Below are positions 1-7,845 of a DNA stretch of 64,000 nucleotides, piece by piece. This stretch comes from Enterococcus casseliflavus NBRC 100478 (GTDB lineage Bacteria; Bacillota; Bacilli; Lactobacillales; Enterococcaceae). The notes under the pieces were generated by a model. That model had not been told where the DNA came from and did no database searches. It saw only the letters and a program-made list of their open reading frames with translations. The DNA lies in the NCBI RefSeq assembly GCF_001544095.1, contig NZ_BCPT01000001.1:248001-312000 (forward strand), given 5' to 3'. The position numbers and the translations under genes are program-made. Numbering within the stretch: the first letter of the stretch is position 1; each line of letters opens with the position of its first letter.

Positions 1-76
1 CTGCGACTGTCAAAGAAAGCTCAGATAATACGGTTCGATTTTCTCGTTTCACTGACACTTGTTCTAGTGTGATCAT
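1..76 (-). CDS. ECF transporter ATPase, N-terminal fragment (runs off the window)
   Basis: Reading leftwards from an ATG at 76-74, the first 25 residues are MITLEQVSVKRENRTVLSEL and so on, the typical opening beta-strand of an ABC/ECF ATP-binding protein. An AAAAGGATG-type ribosome site precedes it. The ATG overlaps the stop of the EcfT-like gene (ATGA), so the two are translationally coupled. The Walker motifs lie outside the window. The protein should energise vitamin or metal uptake together with the two membrane genes upstream. The identification rests on this short stretch and the operon context. Confidence 0.75.
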   Translation of the reverse strand, partial: MITLEQVSVKRENRTVLSELSLTVA

Positions 77-765
77 CCAAGCCACATCCTTTTCACGATA
101 AAGCCGCATAATGCTAAAAAGACCAAGCCATCCCACCAGCGCAGCTTCAGTTCGTGGACGGTGGTATGGGGAGTTTCTGATGCTAACCCGCGAACCAGCG
201 CCGTAGCCGACAGTTCGGTTGCGGTCTTTTCAGCCGACATCAGTAATGGGATCAAAAAATACTCCGCACTTTGCAGTGGATGAAGCAAGATCGATCCTGC
301 CGACAGCGAGATGCCGCGAAAGCGCATCGCTTGGCGAATACTTTTGAAATCTTGTACCAATGTGGGAAAAAAACGAAATAAGACTGCCAGCGGGACTAAT
401 AATACATTGGGCACATGCATTTTTTGCAACGCCGCCATCCACTCACTGTTCTTCGTCCCACTAATGGCAAAAGCCGCCGCCATGATCGTTGGCAATAAGC
501 GGCGATAACCGACGGAAAAGAAATCCAGCAACACGATCAATAGGTGGTTTCCTTGGCGAAACAAAAAACTATCTGCCAGTGTCAGCAAGACAAACACGCC
601 ATAGAACATCAGGCCTTTTTTCCAAAAGCCGCTGACTAAAAATAGCAGCAGCAAGAACGTGACAAAGACAAACTCATCGATCCAGCTAATGGACACCATC
701 ATAGTAAAACTAGCAAAGAGAATCACCGCCAATTTGCTGCGGGGATCAAACCTTGTTTTCGACAC
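73..765 (-). CDS. ECF transporter T component (EcfT/CbiQ-like membrane protein)
   Basis: This roughly 230-residue membrane protein has a string of hydrophobic segments in its N-terminal half, then a cytoplasmic region with the A-R-G type coupling motifs: FRFFPTL near residue 135, AMRFRGISL near 150 and ALVRGL near 190. That pattern is typical of the EcfT scaffold that links S component to ATPase. Two GTG codons could start it. I prefer the GTG at 765, because AAAGGGTGAGG sits at normal distance from it, while the GTG at 774 has almost no spacing. It lies between the S component and the ATPase in one operon with 4-nt overlaps. Confidence 0.8.
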   Translation of the reverse strand: MSKTRFDPRSKLAVILFASFTMMVSISWIDEFVFVTFLLLLFLVSGFWKKGLMFYGVFVLLTLADSFLFRQGNHLLIVLLDFFSVGYRRLLPTIMAAAFAISGTKNSEWMAALQKMHVPNVLLVPLAVLFRFFPTLVQDFKSIRQAMRFRGISLSAGSILLHPLQSAEYFLIPLLMSAEKTATELSATALVRGLASETPHTTVHELKLRWWDGLVFLALCGFIVKRMWLG

Positions 766-770
766 ATTCC

Positions 771-1370
771 TCACCCTTTATGCGATTGGATCGTTGGTTG
801 AAAATGTTTTTCCATCAAGCGGCTACCAATGCCTAAACCAGCCACCGCACCAATCAAAACGGCCAATGCACAAAGCCCCAACATCACATTGGAGGTATGA
901 GCAAACACACCGGCAATGTAGGTTTCATCTTTTCCGCGAGCCACTAATGAATCGATGTAGGCATTTTTCATAAACCACAGGGGCAAGATCGGGCCCATCA
1001 AGCCAAAACTAAAGACGATATAACTCGCCAGTACGCGAACGTTCTCTTTGAGCTTTGTTTTGTATTGAATCAAATCAGCTGTTAAGGCACAAATCATATT
1101 GGGCAAAAAGGCCAATGGAAAATGTCCTGAAATCAAAAAAAAGAGCCCTACCACGGTACCCATAATGGTGATTGCGCCAAATTTCGGTACTTTATTCAAT
1201 AAAATCAGATAGATAATGCCAGAAAACAAAGCGGTGACTGCTGGAATAAATAAATTATGAAAACCTGGGATCACAAAACGCAAAATCAATAGACAGACGC
1301 TCATTAAAAGAAAATAGATCGCTGTATAGATCCCCACTGCAATTAAATCTTGAACCTTTAGTTTTTTCAC
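771..1370 (-). CDS. Trep_Strep-family ECF transporter S component (MptE/MptS type)
   Basis: An integral membrane protein of about 199 residues with five or six hydrophobic segments. It begins MKKLKVQDLIAVGIYTAIYF, which resembles the Trep_Strep family of substrate-specific ECF subunits. The reading frame is open further upstream from a TTG, but the GTG at 1370 has a clear AAGAAGGAG ribosome site ten bases before it and gives the usual family N-terminus. With the downstream EcfT and ATPase it forms a three-gene uptake transporter with a dedicated energising module. The substrate cannot be read from sequence. Confidence 0.75.
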   Translation of the reverse strand: MKKLKVQDLIAVGIYTAIYFLLMSVCLLILRFVIPGFHNLFIPAVTALFSGIIYLILLNKVPKFGAITIMGTVVGLFFLISGHFPLAFLPNMICALTADLIQYKTKLKENVRVLASYIVFSFGLMGPILPLWFMKNAYIDSLVARGKDETYIAGVFAHTSNVMLGLCALAVLIGAVAGLGIGSRLMEKHFQPTIQSHKG

Positions 1371-1830
1371 TGCGTATACGCTCCTTCTTGCAAGCAATCA
1401 ATGAAAAAACCGTTGCTGCTTGCTTGTACAAACTTATTTTTACAAAGCCTCAGTATAGCACAAAGCAGACGTTTTTATGGGGAGATATGCTTATCAACAG
1501 TCGATTTTCTTCTAGAACAGAACCAACAAACAGACGTCACTTCTGAATGGCTCCATTTCAACACACAGGGACCTTTAAAAATCCACTAATGGAAAAATGA
1601 TGCTTTCACACGCTTAGTTGTTTTCTCCTCTTCCCATCTTTGCGAAATTAATGAATAATAGATAAAGACAAACATTAAAAATCAGCACAGACTCTTCATC
1701 ATTTTCTTTATTAAGAAACCAGCAGGTGCTTCTATAAAAAAACAATAAGAAAGCTGACTGTCGCTTATTCGTTGAAGAAAATCAACGCTGTACTGCTGTG
1801 TAAACAGCATAAACCCAACTGTAAAAACAT
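1371..1830. other. Divergent intergenic region
   Basis: No gene is supported here. On the minus strand an extended -10 (TGCTATACT, complement of 1452-1460) with a weak -35 is the likely promoter of the ECF operon and leaves a leader of about 80 nt. The remainder is AT-rich spacer. The short open frame at 1401-1589 lacks a ribosome site and family features. Confidence 0.45.
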
Positions 1831-1879
1831 TTTGACACTTGATTTCAAGGCATTGTCAAAGACATTTGATCGTTAGAAT
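1831..1879 (+). promoter_or_regulatory. Promoter and palindromic operator of the XRE regulator gene
   Basis: TTTGACA (1831-1837) and TGTCAAA (1854-1860) form a perfect 7-bp inverted repeat, with a smaller TTG/CAA dyad between them. TTGTCA at 1853-1858 and TAGAAT at 1874-1879 could serve as -35 and -10 (15-bp spacer). A palindrome overlapping the -35 just upstream of a helix-turn-helix gene is the usual arrangement for autoregulation; that role is inferred. Confidence 0.45.
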
Positions 1880-1920
1880 GCAGACATTGGCCTAAACTAA
1901 TGGTAGAAGGAGCGGATAAA

Positions 1921-2496
1921 ATGAACTTAAGCAAACAAATAAAAAAACATCGGGAACGATTAAGTCTCTCTCAGGAAGGGCTGACAGAAAAACTCTATGT
2001 CTCCCGACAAACGATCTCCAATTGGGAGAATGAAAAAAGCTATCCTGATGTTCACAATTTATTATTGCTCAGTGTTCTATTTGATGTTTCTTTAGATGAA
2101 TTAGTCAAAGGGGATGTTGAACAAATGAAAGAAACGATTGAGAAAACAGAAATGGATCGTTACACAAAAATGATGCTGCTTTTTATACTATTGACCGCAC
2201 TCTCTGTTGGGCCTGCTCTTTATTTACCCGGATACTGGTGGATTGTCCCGCCTCTATGTTTTTGGCTCGTCTCCATGTATGCCGCATTAAAGATCGAAAA
2301 AATCAAGAAAACCCAAAATATCAAAACGTATAAAGAGATCGTTGCCTTCATGGAAAATCAAGACCTCGATGCCATTAGAAAAAAGCGCGACGTCAAAAAA
2401 GATTTCCTTTCAACAGCATTCATCGTCGTGGTCTTTACCTTGATCGTCGGCATCATCGCATGGCTTAGTACACTGCCGCATTTACTGATGCGCTGA
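1921..2496 (+). CDS. Membrane-anchored XRE-family transcriptional regulator
   Basis: Residues 1-60 form a Cro/CI-type helix-turn-helix: MNLSKQIKKHRERLSLSQEG, then YVSRQTISNWENEKSYPDV. A linker follows, then two hydrophobic segments around residues 75-115 and a final one around 160-185. The gene therefore encodes a DNA-binding protein tethered to the membrane, a common Firmicute arrangement for envelope-responsive regulators. An in-frame ATG at 1900 exists, but AAGGAG sits eight bases before the ATG at 1921. It is divergent from the ECF operon and convergent with the ABC exporter, whose 3' end shares its terminator. Confidence 0.85.
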   Translation: MNLSKQIKKHRERLSLSQEGLTEKLYVSRQTISNWENEKSYPDVHNLLLLSVLFDVSLDELVKGDVEQMKETIEKTEMDRYTKMMLLFILLTALSVGPALYLPGYWWIVPPLCFWLVSMYAALKIEKIKKTQNIKTYKEIVAFMENQDLDAIRKKRDVKKDFLSTAFIVVVFTLIVGIIAWLSTLPHLLMR

Positions 2497-2497
2497 T

Positions 2498-2555
2498 CAA
2501 AACACAGGTTGAAGCTGCTTTTATGATGAAGCCGCTACAACCTGTGTTTTTTTCA
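2498..2555. terminator. Bidirectional rho-independent terminator
   Basis: AACACAGGTTG (about 2500-2510) pairs with CAACCTGTGTT (about 2538-2550). On the plus strand it is followed by a T-run, and on the minus strand by TTTT. It separates the regulator gene from the convergent ABC gene. Unusually, one arm lies inside the last codons of the ABC gene. Confidence 0.75.
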
Positions 2556-4140
2556 ATTCAATGATCTCATCTACATAAATCAAATTTTTCGGGCGATGGG
2601 TGATCATAATGACTAGTTTATTTTTCAATTGGTCTTTGATCGCTGCAAAAAGCTTTTCTTCTGTTGTTACGTCTAAAGCAGATGTGGCTTCATCAAGAAC
2701 AATGACTTCTGCGTCTGAGAAAAACAATCGGGCAAAAGCGATTCGCTGTTTTTCCCCACCAGAAAGGTTGGCTCCTTTTTCTCCAATTTCAGCAGATAGT
2801 CCTCCCTTGAGTACCTGATAGAATGCGCCTAATTGACATTTTTCTAATACCGCTATGATTTCCTCGTCTGCGATTTCCTTATCAAAAATAATATTCTCTT
2901 TCAGCGTTCCTTGGAAGATTGGGGCATCTTGCGATAGATAAAAGATATGCTCATAGAAATCATTTAAGTTATAAGCAGCTAAATTTTTGTGATTGATCAG
3001 GATCGCACCGGTCGTCGGCTGATACAAGCCTAAAATCGTTTTGACCAGCGTTGATTTTCCCGCGCCGCTTTCTCCTACTAACCCATAAATTGCTCCCCGC
3101 TTCAGCTCCAGTGTGCTATTGGTTAAGATTTGCTTTTCTTGAAGTGTGACGGATAGATCCTTAACTGTGATGCAGTTGATGGTCTCAGACAATGCATCGC
3201 CTTGTGTTAATGCTTTGTCCTCTGACAGATAGAAAAATTCGTTTAACCGTGCAAAGGCAACTTTATCTAAGTTGTATTGAACAAAAATCACGTTAAATAT
3301 TGCAACAGGCGTGTAGATTCGATCCACATAAATAATCAATGCTGCTAAACCGCCCAAGCTGACCGTAATCTGATTTGTAAATGCCAATACCACAATTGCG
3401 ACTTTGATCAATGCGACTAAGACTGCAAAAAAACCAAAGAAAAACTCATGGATCATCGTCATTTTCGTCAAACGTTCTGTTGTGTCAGCAGCCATGTTTT
3501 TATATTGTGCGATCTCTTTTTCAAACCGTTTATTGATTCGAAACGTAACCATTTCCGTTAGTCCGCGAATAAAGGTGCTATTCATGGTTTCTTCTGAAAC
3601 TAGCGCACGTTCTTTGAGAGAGCGTAAAACTTTCAAAAGCAGATTGGTCACGATAAACACCACTAGATAGCCCACAAGGATCGCTGGAATCAATCTTTTA
3701 TCGATCATAGCAATAAAAGCTAAGTTAAACAGTGTTTCGGGAAGCAATTCTTTAAACAAGCGTCCATAAAAATTCAAATGGATATTTCTGCCAGCCGCTG
3801 CTCCCGCTTCGGTTTTCTGTAAGAGTGCTCCAGAGCCGATCTGCAAGTACTCGGAATAGGCAATCTTGCTGATTTTTACTAAAGCTTGTTCTTTGAGATA
3901 GAAATACATGCTGTTGTACAATGTTGTTTTTGGTTTCTGCTCGAGATAGGACAAAAGCGGTACCAGTACTAGCGTTAACCCATAGATAAAAACAACTGGC
4001 CAATCAAGTGTCTTGCCAAATGAATCGAGTAGTTTTTGAAAATAAAAAACATTCGCGGCACTCAAAAATGAGACCGCAATTCCAATCCCAACATATACCG
4101 TCAATCCTTTTTTAAAATGCCGCCATAAATCAATTGCCAT
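2521..4140 (-). CDS. ABC transporter, fused membrane and ATPase domains (exporter type)
   Basis: The protein has 539 residues. About 300 N-terminal residues hold six hydrophobic segments (ABC type-1 exporter fold). The nucleotide-binding domain follows: Walker A GLVGESGAGKST, signature LSGGEKQ, Walker B VIVLDEATSALD and H-loop ITHR. It presumably works as a homodimer or heterodimer exporting a small molecule, lipid or peptide. The frame is open upstream to 4326, but the start at 4140 (MAIDLWRHFKKG) has AAAAGGAG correctly spaced, and the upstream extension runs through a promoter and a terminator. The substrate is unknown. Confidence 0.85.
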   Translation of the reverse strand: MAIDLWRHFKKGLTVYVGIGIAVSFLSAANVFYFQKLLDSFGKTLDWPVVFIYGLTLVLVPLLSYLEQKPKTTLYNSMYFYLKEQALVKISKIAYSEYLQIGSGALLQKTEAGAAAGRNIHLNFYGRLFKELLPETLFNLAFIAMIDKRLIPAILVGYLVVFIVTNLLLKVLRSLKERALVSEETMNSTFIRGLTEMVTFRINKRFEKEIAQYKNMAADTTERLTKMTMIHEFFFGFFAVLVALIKVAIVVLAFTNQITVSLGGLAALIIYVDRIYTPVAIFNVIFVQYNLDKVAFARLNEFFYLSEDKALTQGDALSETINCITVKDLSVTLQEKQILTNSTLELKRGAIYGLVGESGAGKSTLVKTILGLYQPTTGAILINHKNLAAYNLNDFYEHIFYLSQDAPIFQGTLKENIIFDKEIADEEIIAVLEKCQLGAFYQVLKGGLSAEIGEKGANLSGGEKQRIAFARLFFSDAEVIVLDEATSALDVTTEEKLFAAIKDQLKNKLVIMITHRPKNLIYVDEIIELKKTQVVAASS

Positions 4141-4190
4141 CGTATGCTCCTTTTGCTGCAGTGTTCGTGGAAAAATCGTAAGATAAATAA

Positions 4191-4212
4191 AACAAACGTT
4201 TTCAAAAGTATA
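4191..4212 (-). promoter_or_regulatory. Promoter -10 and cre-like site of the ABC exporter
   Basis: On the minus strand TATACT (complement of 4207-4212) is followed at once by TGAAAACGTTTGTT (complement of 4191-4204), an imperfect match to the CcpA catabolite-response element. A cre just downstream of the -10 would repress by roadblock. The match is about 11 of 14 positions, so this is a candidate only. Confidence 0.4.
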
Positions 4213-4278
4213 ATCTATTTTTCGCTTAATGGAAAGAAACATATGAAAGATAGTGAGAAACCATTCTTCGGTCATCGA

Positions 4279-4312
4279 GAAAAAACAAAAAACCCCGCTC
4301 AAGAGCGGGGCT
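4279..4312 (-). terminator. Native infC-rpmI-rplT operon terminator, displaced by the element
   Basis: CCCCGCTC (4293-4300) and GAGCGGGG (4303-4310) form a GC-rich stem followed on the minus strand by two T-runs. It lies directly after the stop of the displaced rplT 3' fragment, so before integration it ended the L20 operon. It now probably ends transcripts that leave the kinase operon at 4638-7269. Confidence 0.85.
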
Positions 4313-4333
4313 AACGTTGTTGCCAACGATGGA

Positions 4334-4505
4334 TTATTTGTTTAAAGCGTCTTTTGCTTGGTCAGCTAATGCAGTAAATGCTGCTGCATCGTTTACAGCC
4401 AAGTCAGCTAACATTTTGCGGTTGATGTCGATTTCAGCTAATTTCAAGCCGTGCATCAATTTTGAGTAGCTTAAGCCATTCATACGAGCCGCTGCGTTGA
4501 TACGA
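4334..4505 (-). pseudogene. rplT: Displaced 3' fragment of rplT (native L20 C-terminus)
   Basis: The minus strand encodes the last 55 or so residues of ribosomal protein L20, ending [10 protein letters not shown] and a stop at 4334-4336. There is no start codon or 5' half. It is the original chromosomal 3' end of rplT, cut off from its 5' part (21822-22009) by the integrated element. The intact gene at 21647-22009 ends instead in [11 protein letters not shown]. It is a remnant, not a second L20 gene. Confidence 0.9.
4356..4505. repeat. attL: 150-bp direct repeat of the rplT 3' region
   Basis: This segment matches 21672-21821 at 149 of 150 positions; the one difference is C at 4384 against T at 21700. 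The constant offset is 17,316 bp. Identity ends abruptly after 4505 and before 4356, as expected for the two attachment sites of an integrated element. The crossover lies inside the repeat, probably between 4385 and 4505. Confidence 0.9.
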
Positions 4506-4530
4506 AAATCCTCATTTTTATCTACATTGC

Positions 4531-4552
4531 GGGGTATTCAATGGGGTATTCA
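4531..4552. repeat. Candidate integrase arm sites next to attL
   Basis: GGGGTATTCA occurs twice in tandem (4531-4540 and 4543-4552) just inside attL. A third near-copy, AGGGTATTCA, lies just inside attR at 21626-21635. Short direct repeats close to the core at both ends are where tyrosine integrases of this type bind with their N-terminal arm domain. The role is inferred. Confidence 0.45.
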
Positions 4553-4568
4553 GTCAAAAAAACAAATA

Positions 4569-4584
4569 GGCATAGGATAAAGTT
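4569..4584. repeat. 16-bp perfect inverted repeat, left copy (partner 20385-20400)
   Basis: GGCATAGGATAAAGTT here is the exact reverse complement of 20385-20400, which lies just upstream of the integrase gene. The two copies sit near opposite ends of the element in inverted orientation. A recombination-directionality or regulatory protein may bind both. No function is proven. Confidence 0.5.
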
Positions 4585-4637
4585 AATTCTTATAATCAAG
4601 ATAAATATCTAGTTATTAAATAACATATATATTTAGT

Positions 4638-4922
4638 TTAATGAATGAAATGTCGTTTATTTTTAGGGATTAAATTTATTAATAAAACTGCTGAAGGATA
4701 ATGCTTTTGCATATATTCCACAGCAACTAACTCATGTGAATCTTCAGAAACATACAATTCATCTTTTAATTGCCCCATATCTATTACAATACTTCCACTT
4801 AGAAAATCAACTGCATCCTTAAATTCTTTATTTTTGTGGTAAGTATCGTAAAAATCGACAAGCTGTTTACAAGTAACTACTCCATTTATCGTTAGTTCTA
4901 TTAAAGCTTTCTGGATATTCAA
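4638..4922 (-). CDS. Small protein of the GT51-like/kinase operon, unknown function
   Basis: A 94-residue acidic soluble protein that I do not recognise. A TTG start at 4922 is chosen because GGAG lies nine bases upstream, inside the last codons of the kinase gene; only two bases separate the genes. No membrane segment, cysteine cluster or known motif is visible. Its position as the third gene of a tightly packed operon suggests a partner, substrate or inhibitor of the kinase. About 300 bases of AT-rich spacer and the rplT remnant follow before the terminator at 4279-4312. Confidence 0.6.
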   Translation of the reverse strand: MNIQKALIELTINGVVTCKQLVDFYDTYHKNKEFKDAVDFLSGSIVIDMGQLKDELYVSEDSHELVAVEYMQKHYPSAVLLINLIPKNKRHFIH

Positions 4923-4924
4923 AC

Positions 4925-6106
4925 TTATCTACTCCAGTCTGTTTTCGAGAATACTTCTTTCAATTCCTCTAACGATTTTACTCTTTTAGATAAATCTGCA
5001 TTCATACCAGAATCTATAAACTTCTCTACTTCTTTATTTTTATTATTATTCAGATTCTTTCTCCCAGTCATTACATAAAAAATCACCTGAGTTAACGCAT
5101 AAATTTCATGTTGAATAGTGTATTTATCCGCTCCCATAATTTTCAACTGTGGGTCATTTAAACTTCCTTGAAATTCAGTGTTTTGACGAGTCAGTGTGCT
5201 ATCTGATTCTTTTAGATAACCAAAGTCACAAACTTTTAAGATAACGGTTTTATCATCGTATTCCTTTACTAATATATTGGATAAAGAAATATCTCTATGA
5301 AAAATTCCTTTAGAATGAATGTATTTAAACGCATTAAAAAGTTGAGTAACTAACCTTTTTCTTTCAAATAATTCTAATTTGGTATTATTTGAATCAACAA
5401 AATCTTTAAGCGTTTGTTTCACATATTCCATAATAAATTCATTCGCATCATCATTATAGCTATAAACTTTTAATACATATAAAGAATCCATATTTTTCAT
5501 ATTTTCAAACTCTTTTTTAAATCGTATTAACTCAGTAGATGTTAGTTCTTTTCTTGCTCTTTTTAAAGCAAATATTTGATTATAAAAAGTATCTTTAAAC
5601 TTATAAACCATAGCATAAGAACCAGAATTAACCAATTTTAAAGAGGAAAATAAACTGGTGTTTTCTTTTACAATTTCAATTTGCTTTTCAAAACAAATGA
5701 TTGGTTCATATTTAACAATGTTCAGTAACTGATAGTCTTCTGGAATAGCTGACCCACCAGAATTACTAAGGTGTGGTTGAATGAATCGAATAGTGTCTAC
5801 ATAATTATCAATCATTTTAAAAGCATAATCAGTTCTAGATAAAGCACGTTCAAATTCTTCATATTTATCAACCAGTATAATTAATTCTCTACTCGGGTCT
5901 GCATTAAAATGACTATTATAATTTGCTTTTTCATTTAAGAAAGAAAATAGAGAATTAAACTGGTTATGGAATACTGCGAAACAAAATCTCAGGCGATTAT
6001 CTTCTACACTTTCATATAAACGTTCTTCTGGTAATTGCTCCATGACTTTATTGGAAAAACCCATTAAAAAATCAACATTTTCATCTAGGATATAGTCTAC
6101 ATTCAC
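4925..6106 (-). CDS. Hanks-type serine/threonine protein kinase with unknown N-terminal domain
   Basis: The protein has 393 residues. Residues 1-145 form a helical domain of unknown type. The kinase domain covers about 155-390: glycine-rich loop SGSYAMVY near 161, ATP-binding lysine in FALKRARK (K182), catalytic HRD at 270-272 followed by N277, and DFG at 294-296. All residues needed for phosphotransfer appear present, but the usual helix-F aspartate is replaced (HEIYAL near 333) and no APE motif is evident. There is no membrane segment or PASTA repeat, so it is cytoplasmic. The start is GTG 6106 with GGAGG nine bases upstream; it overlaps the preceding stop by one base (TAGTG). The likely target is the co-encoded membrane protein, by inference. 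Confidence 0.9.
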   Translation of the reverse strand: MNVDYILDENVDFLMGFSNKVMEQLPEERLYESVEDNRLRFCFAVFHNQFNSLFSFLNEKANYNSHFNADPSRELIILVDKYEEFERALSRTDYAFKMIDNYVDTIRFIQPHLSNSGGSAIPEDYQLLNIVKYEPIICFEKQIEIVKENTSLFSSLKLVNSGSYAMVYKFKDTFYNQIFALKRARKELTSTELIRFKKEFENMKNMDSLYVLKVYSYNDDANEFIMEYVKQTLKDFVDSNNTKLELFERKRLVTQLFNAFKYIHSKGIFHRDISLSNILVKEYDDKTVILKVCDFGYLKESDSTLTRQNTEFQGSLNDPQLKIMGADKYTIQHEIYALTQVIFYVMTGRKNLNNNKNKEVEKFIDSGMNADLSKRVKSLEELKEVFSKTDWSR

Positions 6107-7269
6107 TACTTGTCTCCTCCATAATAATTTCTATCAGACTTAGACAATCCCACAAGTTCTTGATTAATTAATTTGATGTCAAGTTCTAATTCCTTGATAA
6201 AATCACTATATAATTCATGAACATAAAAATACGTAAATTCTGGTTGAAAAGTTAGCCCTAAACATGCTAAATAAAATTTTTCTTTATTCCATTCCATAGG
6301 ATTTTCACCTAGGTATTTTGTCATCTTTGTAAAAACTACACCATCAATTTTAGTTCTGACATTACTAACATATATACTCAACAAGTATTCTTTGAACCTT
6401 TCGTGATTAACATAATCATTTTTTTCATAATATTCCTTCATACTCTTAAAAATGATATTTGTATACAAAATTTCATATATTTTTCTAGTTATTGTTTTAT
6501 AATAACCTTCATCGAGAGCTACTGTTCTTAATAACTGCATTTCAAGTGAAGAATATCCCCTCAAATGCTGCGAGGCAAGAACATAGTTTTTAATCCTAAT
6601 TCTGATTCCTTGTTTTCTATTTTGATTAGCATATTGTTTTAGCTTTACAAGAATGAACTCTTTAGTAAAAACATTATAACTATTTTCTCTTATGAAATAT
6701 GTTTTATCTTCTATCCTCACTAATATATCTAAGTATTCTTCATAGATATCTAACTCACTATCGTTAATGGGTGGAATAAAAACTTCATTTAAAAGTCTCG
6801 TAAATGTTTTAATTTTAAATTTTTCTTTTGAAATTTCAAACACAGTAATAAAGAATAATAAAATTGCAAATAAATCCATAAAAGAATTCACAAGCATTTT
6901 ATCAAATTCTAAGTAGCTTACAACAAAATTTTGCACTCTTGTGCTTGTAAAAACTAGAGTCATAAAAAAGAGGAAAAACTTATATTGAGCCACCATTAAA
7001 AAGAGAAAATCTACAATTTTATATCTTAATTTTTTTACAAACTTTATTTTAACGGTGTCTTCTGTTAAAAATTCCAGATAAAAGAAAGAAACAATTGATA
7101 AATAAAAAATACTATTCATAATACTGATAACTTTCAAAATAGCTAACCCAAAGGTAAGCAAATAAAATAGAATTATTTTTTGATTTTCTGTCATTCTTGA
7201 ATAGTTCATAATTGTTATACAGGCAAATAAAAATAAAAAAAATATATTATCACCGAACAATCCGTTCAT
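6106..7269 (-). CDS. Polytopic membrane protein with a GT51-like (peptidoglycan transglycosylase-like) domain
   Basis: The protein has 387 residues. Residues 1-145 contain about five or six hydrophobic segments. The C-terminal part shows the motif order of GT51 glycosyltransferases: RIEDKTYF at 185-192 (family EDxxFxxH, with the catalytic-type Glu at 187), GYSSLEMQL at 238-246 (family GxSTIxQQL), TITRKIYE at 259-266 (family RTxxRKxxE), FKEYLLSIYVS near 292-302 (ILExYLN), and TKYLGENP with a downstream LACLGLTFQP near 317-343 (the YFGK...AALLAGLPQ region). It has no transpeptidase domain, and the second motif is divergent. Start ATG 7269 has AGGAGGG. It is the first gene of a three-gene operon with a Ser/Thr kinase. 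The homology is my motif reading, not a search result. Confidence 0.65.
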   Translation of the reverse strand: MNGLFGDNIFFLFLFACITIMNYSRMTENQKIILFYLLTFGLAILKVISIMNSIFYLSIVSFFYLEFLTEDTVKIKFVKKLRYKIVDFLFLMVAQYKFFLFFMTLVFTSTRVQNFVVSYLEFDKMLVNSFMDLFAILLFFITVFEISKEKFKIKTFTRLLNEVFIPPINDSELDIYEEYLDILVRIEDKTYFIRENSYNVFTKEFILVKLKQYANQNRKQGIRIRIKNYVLASQHLRGYSSLEMQLLRTVALDEGYYKTITRKIYEILYTNIIFKSMKEYYEKNDYVNHERFKEYLLSIYVSNVRTKIDGVVFTKMTKYLGENPMEWNKEKFYLACLGLTFQPEFTYFYVHELYSDFIKELELDIKLINQELVGLSKSDRNYYGGDK

Positions 7270-7345
7270 AATACCCTCCTAGTTAATAATCCTTTTAAGA
7301 AAACTCAAGTATGTTCCTACTTTAATACGAATAATTTATCAAGTA

Positions 7346-7373
7346 ATTATATCATGAATATTTCACAACAAAA
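7346..7373 (-). promoter_or_regulatory. Promoter of the GT51-like/kinase operon
   Basis: On the minus strand TTTTGT (complement of 7368-7373) and TATAAT (complement of 7346-7351) are separated by 16 bp, about 75 bases before the first start codon. The -10 is perfect and the -35 weak. Confidence 0.5.
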
Positions 7374-7538
7374 CCTATTAAATTTTTGACAAATACTCCT
7401 TAGCATAGCCAAACATCAAAATATTTTATCAGCTTGGCTATTCAAAATTATGATTCTTTTTTATCTCAAATTTTATGATAAAAATCACTTAAAAAATGAC
7501 CTTTAAAAAAGCCTTATTTATCAAGGGTTTTATACTTG

Positions 7539-7567
7539 TTGACAAAAATACAAGATTGCTGTAATAT
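7539..7567 (+). promoter_or_regulatory. Strong sigma-A promoter of small RNA B1
   Basis: TTGACA at 7539-7544 and TAATAT at 7562-7567 with an exact 17-bp spacer. This is one of the best promoters in the element, yet no reading frame follows for more than 850 bases. Confidence 0.75.
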
Positions 7568-7573
7568 TAACGA

Positions 7574-7670
7574 TTTTTCAATGTATTTTAAAAAAAACAC
7601 CTCTCAGATTCATTGAATAAAAAAATGTGGGGAATTAACCACTAACTTTCATCTGAGAAATGTTTTTTTG
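7574..7670 (+). ncRNA. Putative ~95-nt small RNA, copy B1
   Basis: The expected transcript starts near 7574 and ends at a stem formed by ACACCTCTCAGAT (about 7597-7609) and ATCTGAGAaaTGT (about 7651-7663), followed by a T-run. The loop of about 40 nt contains TGGGGAATTAACCAC. A second, inverted copy at 11898-11988 keeps the architecture. It could be a regulatory or antisense RNA for replication or maintenance of the element. No ribosome site or open frame is evident inside it. Confidence 0.55.
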
Positions 7671-7845
7671 CATTTACAATCATGAATACTGATTGAACAC
7701 TTATATATCAATGACTATATGTAAATTCTCAAAGTCTAAATCTAGCACAACTAAAATATTATAGTTACCTATTTGACCATGAATAACAATAATTTTAATA
7801 TTTAATAGCTCCGAAGTATTTGCTCTATAATTAGAATCAATCCTG

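Larger units (their letters stand above)
7469..7673 (+). repeat. Inverted duplicate B1 (partner 11893-12106)
   Basis: This block of about 205 bp is clearly related, in inverted orientation, to 11893-12106. The similarity covers an upstream AT-rich stretch, a sigma-A promoter, a leader and a terminator-like hairpin. The two copies have drifted, but the -35, -10 spacing, hairpin stem and the loop core TGGGGAATTA are kept. Confidence 0.75.

Noticed and set aside
4141-4326. 62-codon upstream extension of the ABC exporter
   Set aside because: It reads through the -10/cre region and the old rplT terminator; the start at 4140 has a good ribosome site.
4334-4505. Second functional rplT gene
   Set aside because: Only the 3' third is present, with no start; it is the displaced end of the single rplT.
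7574-7670. Fst-type toxin-antitoxin (par) locus
   Set aside because: No small hydrophobic toxin frame of the Fst kind lies in or opposite either small-RNA copy.
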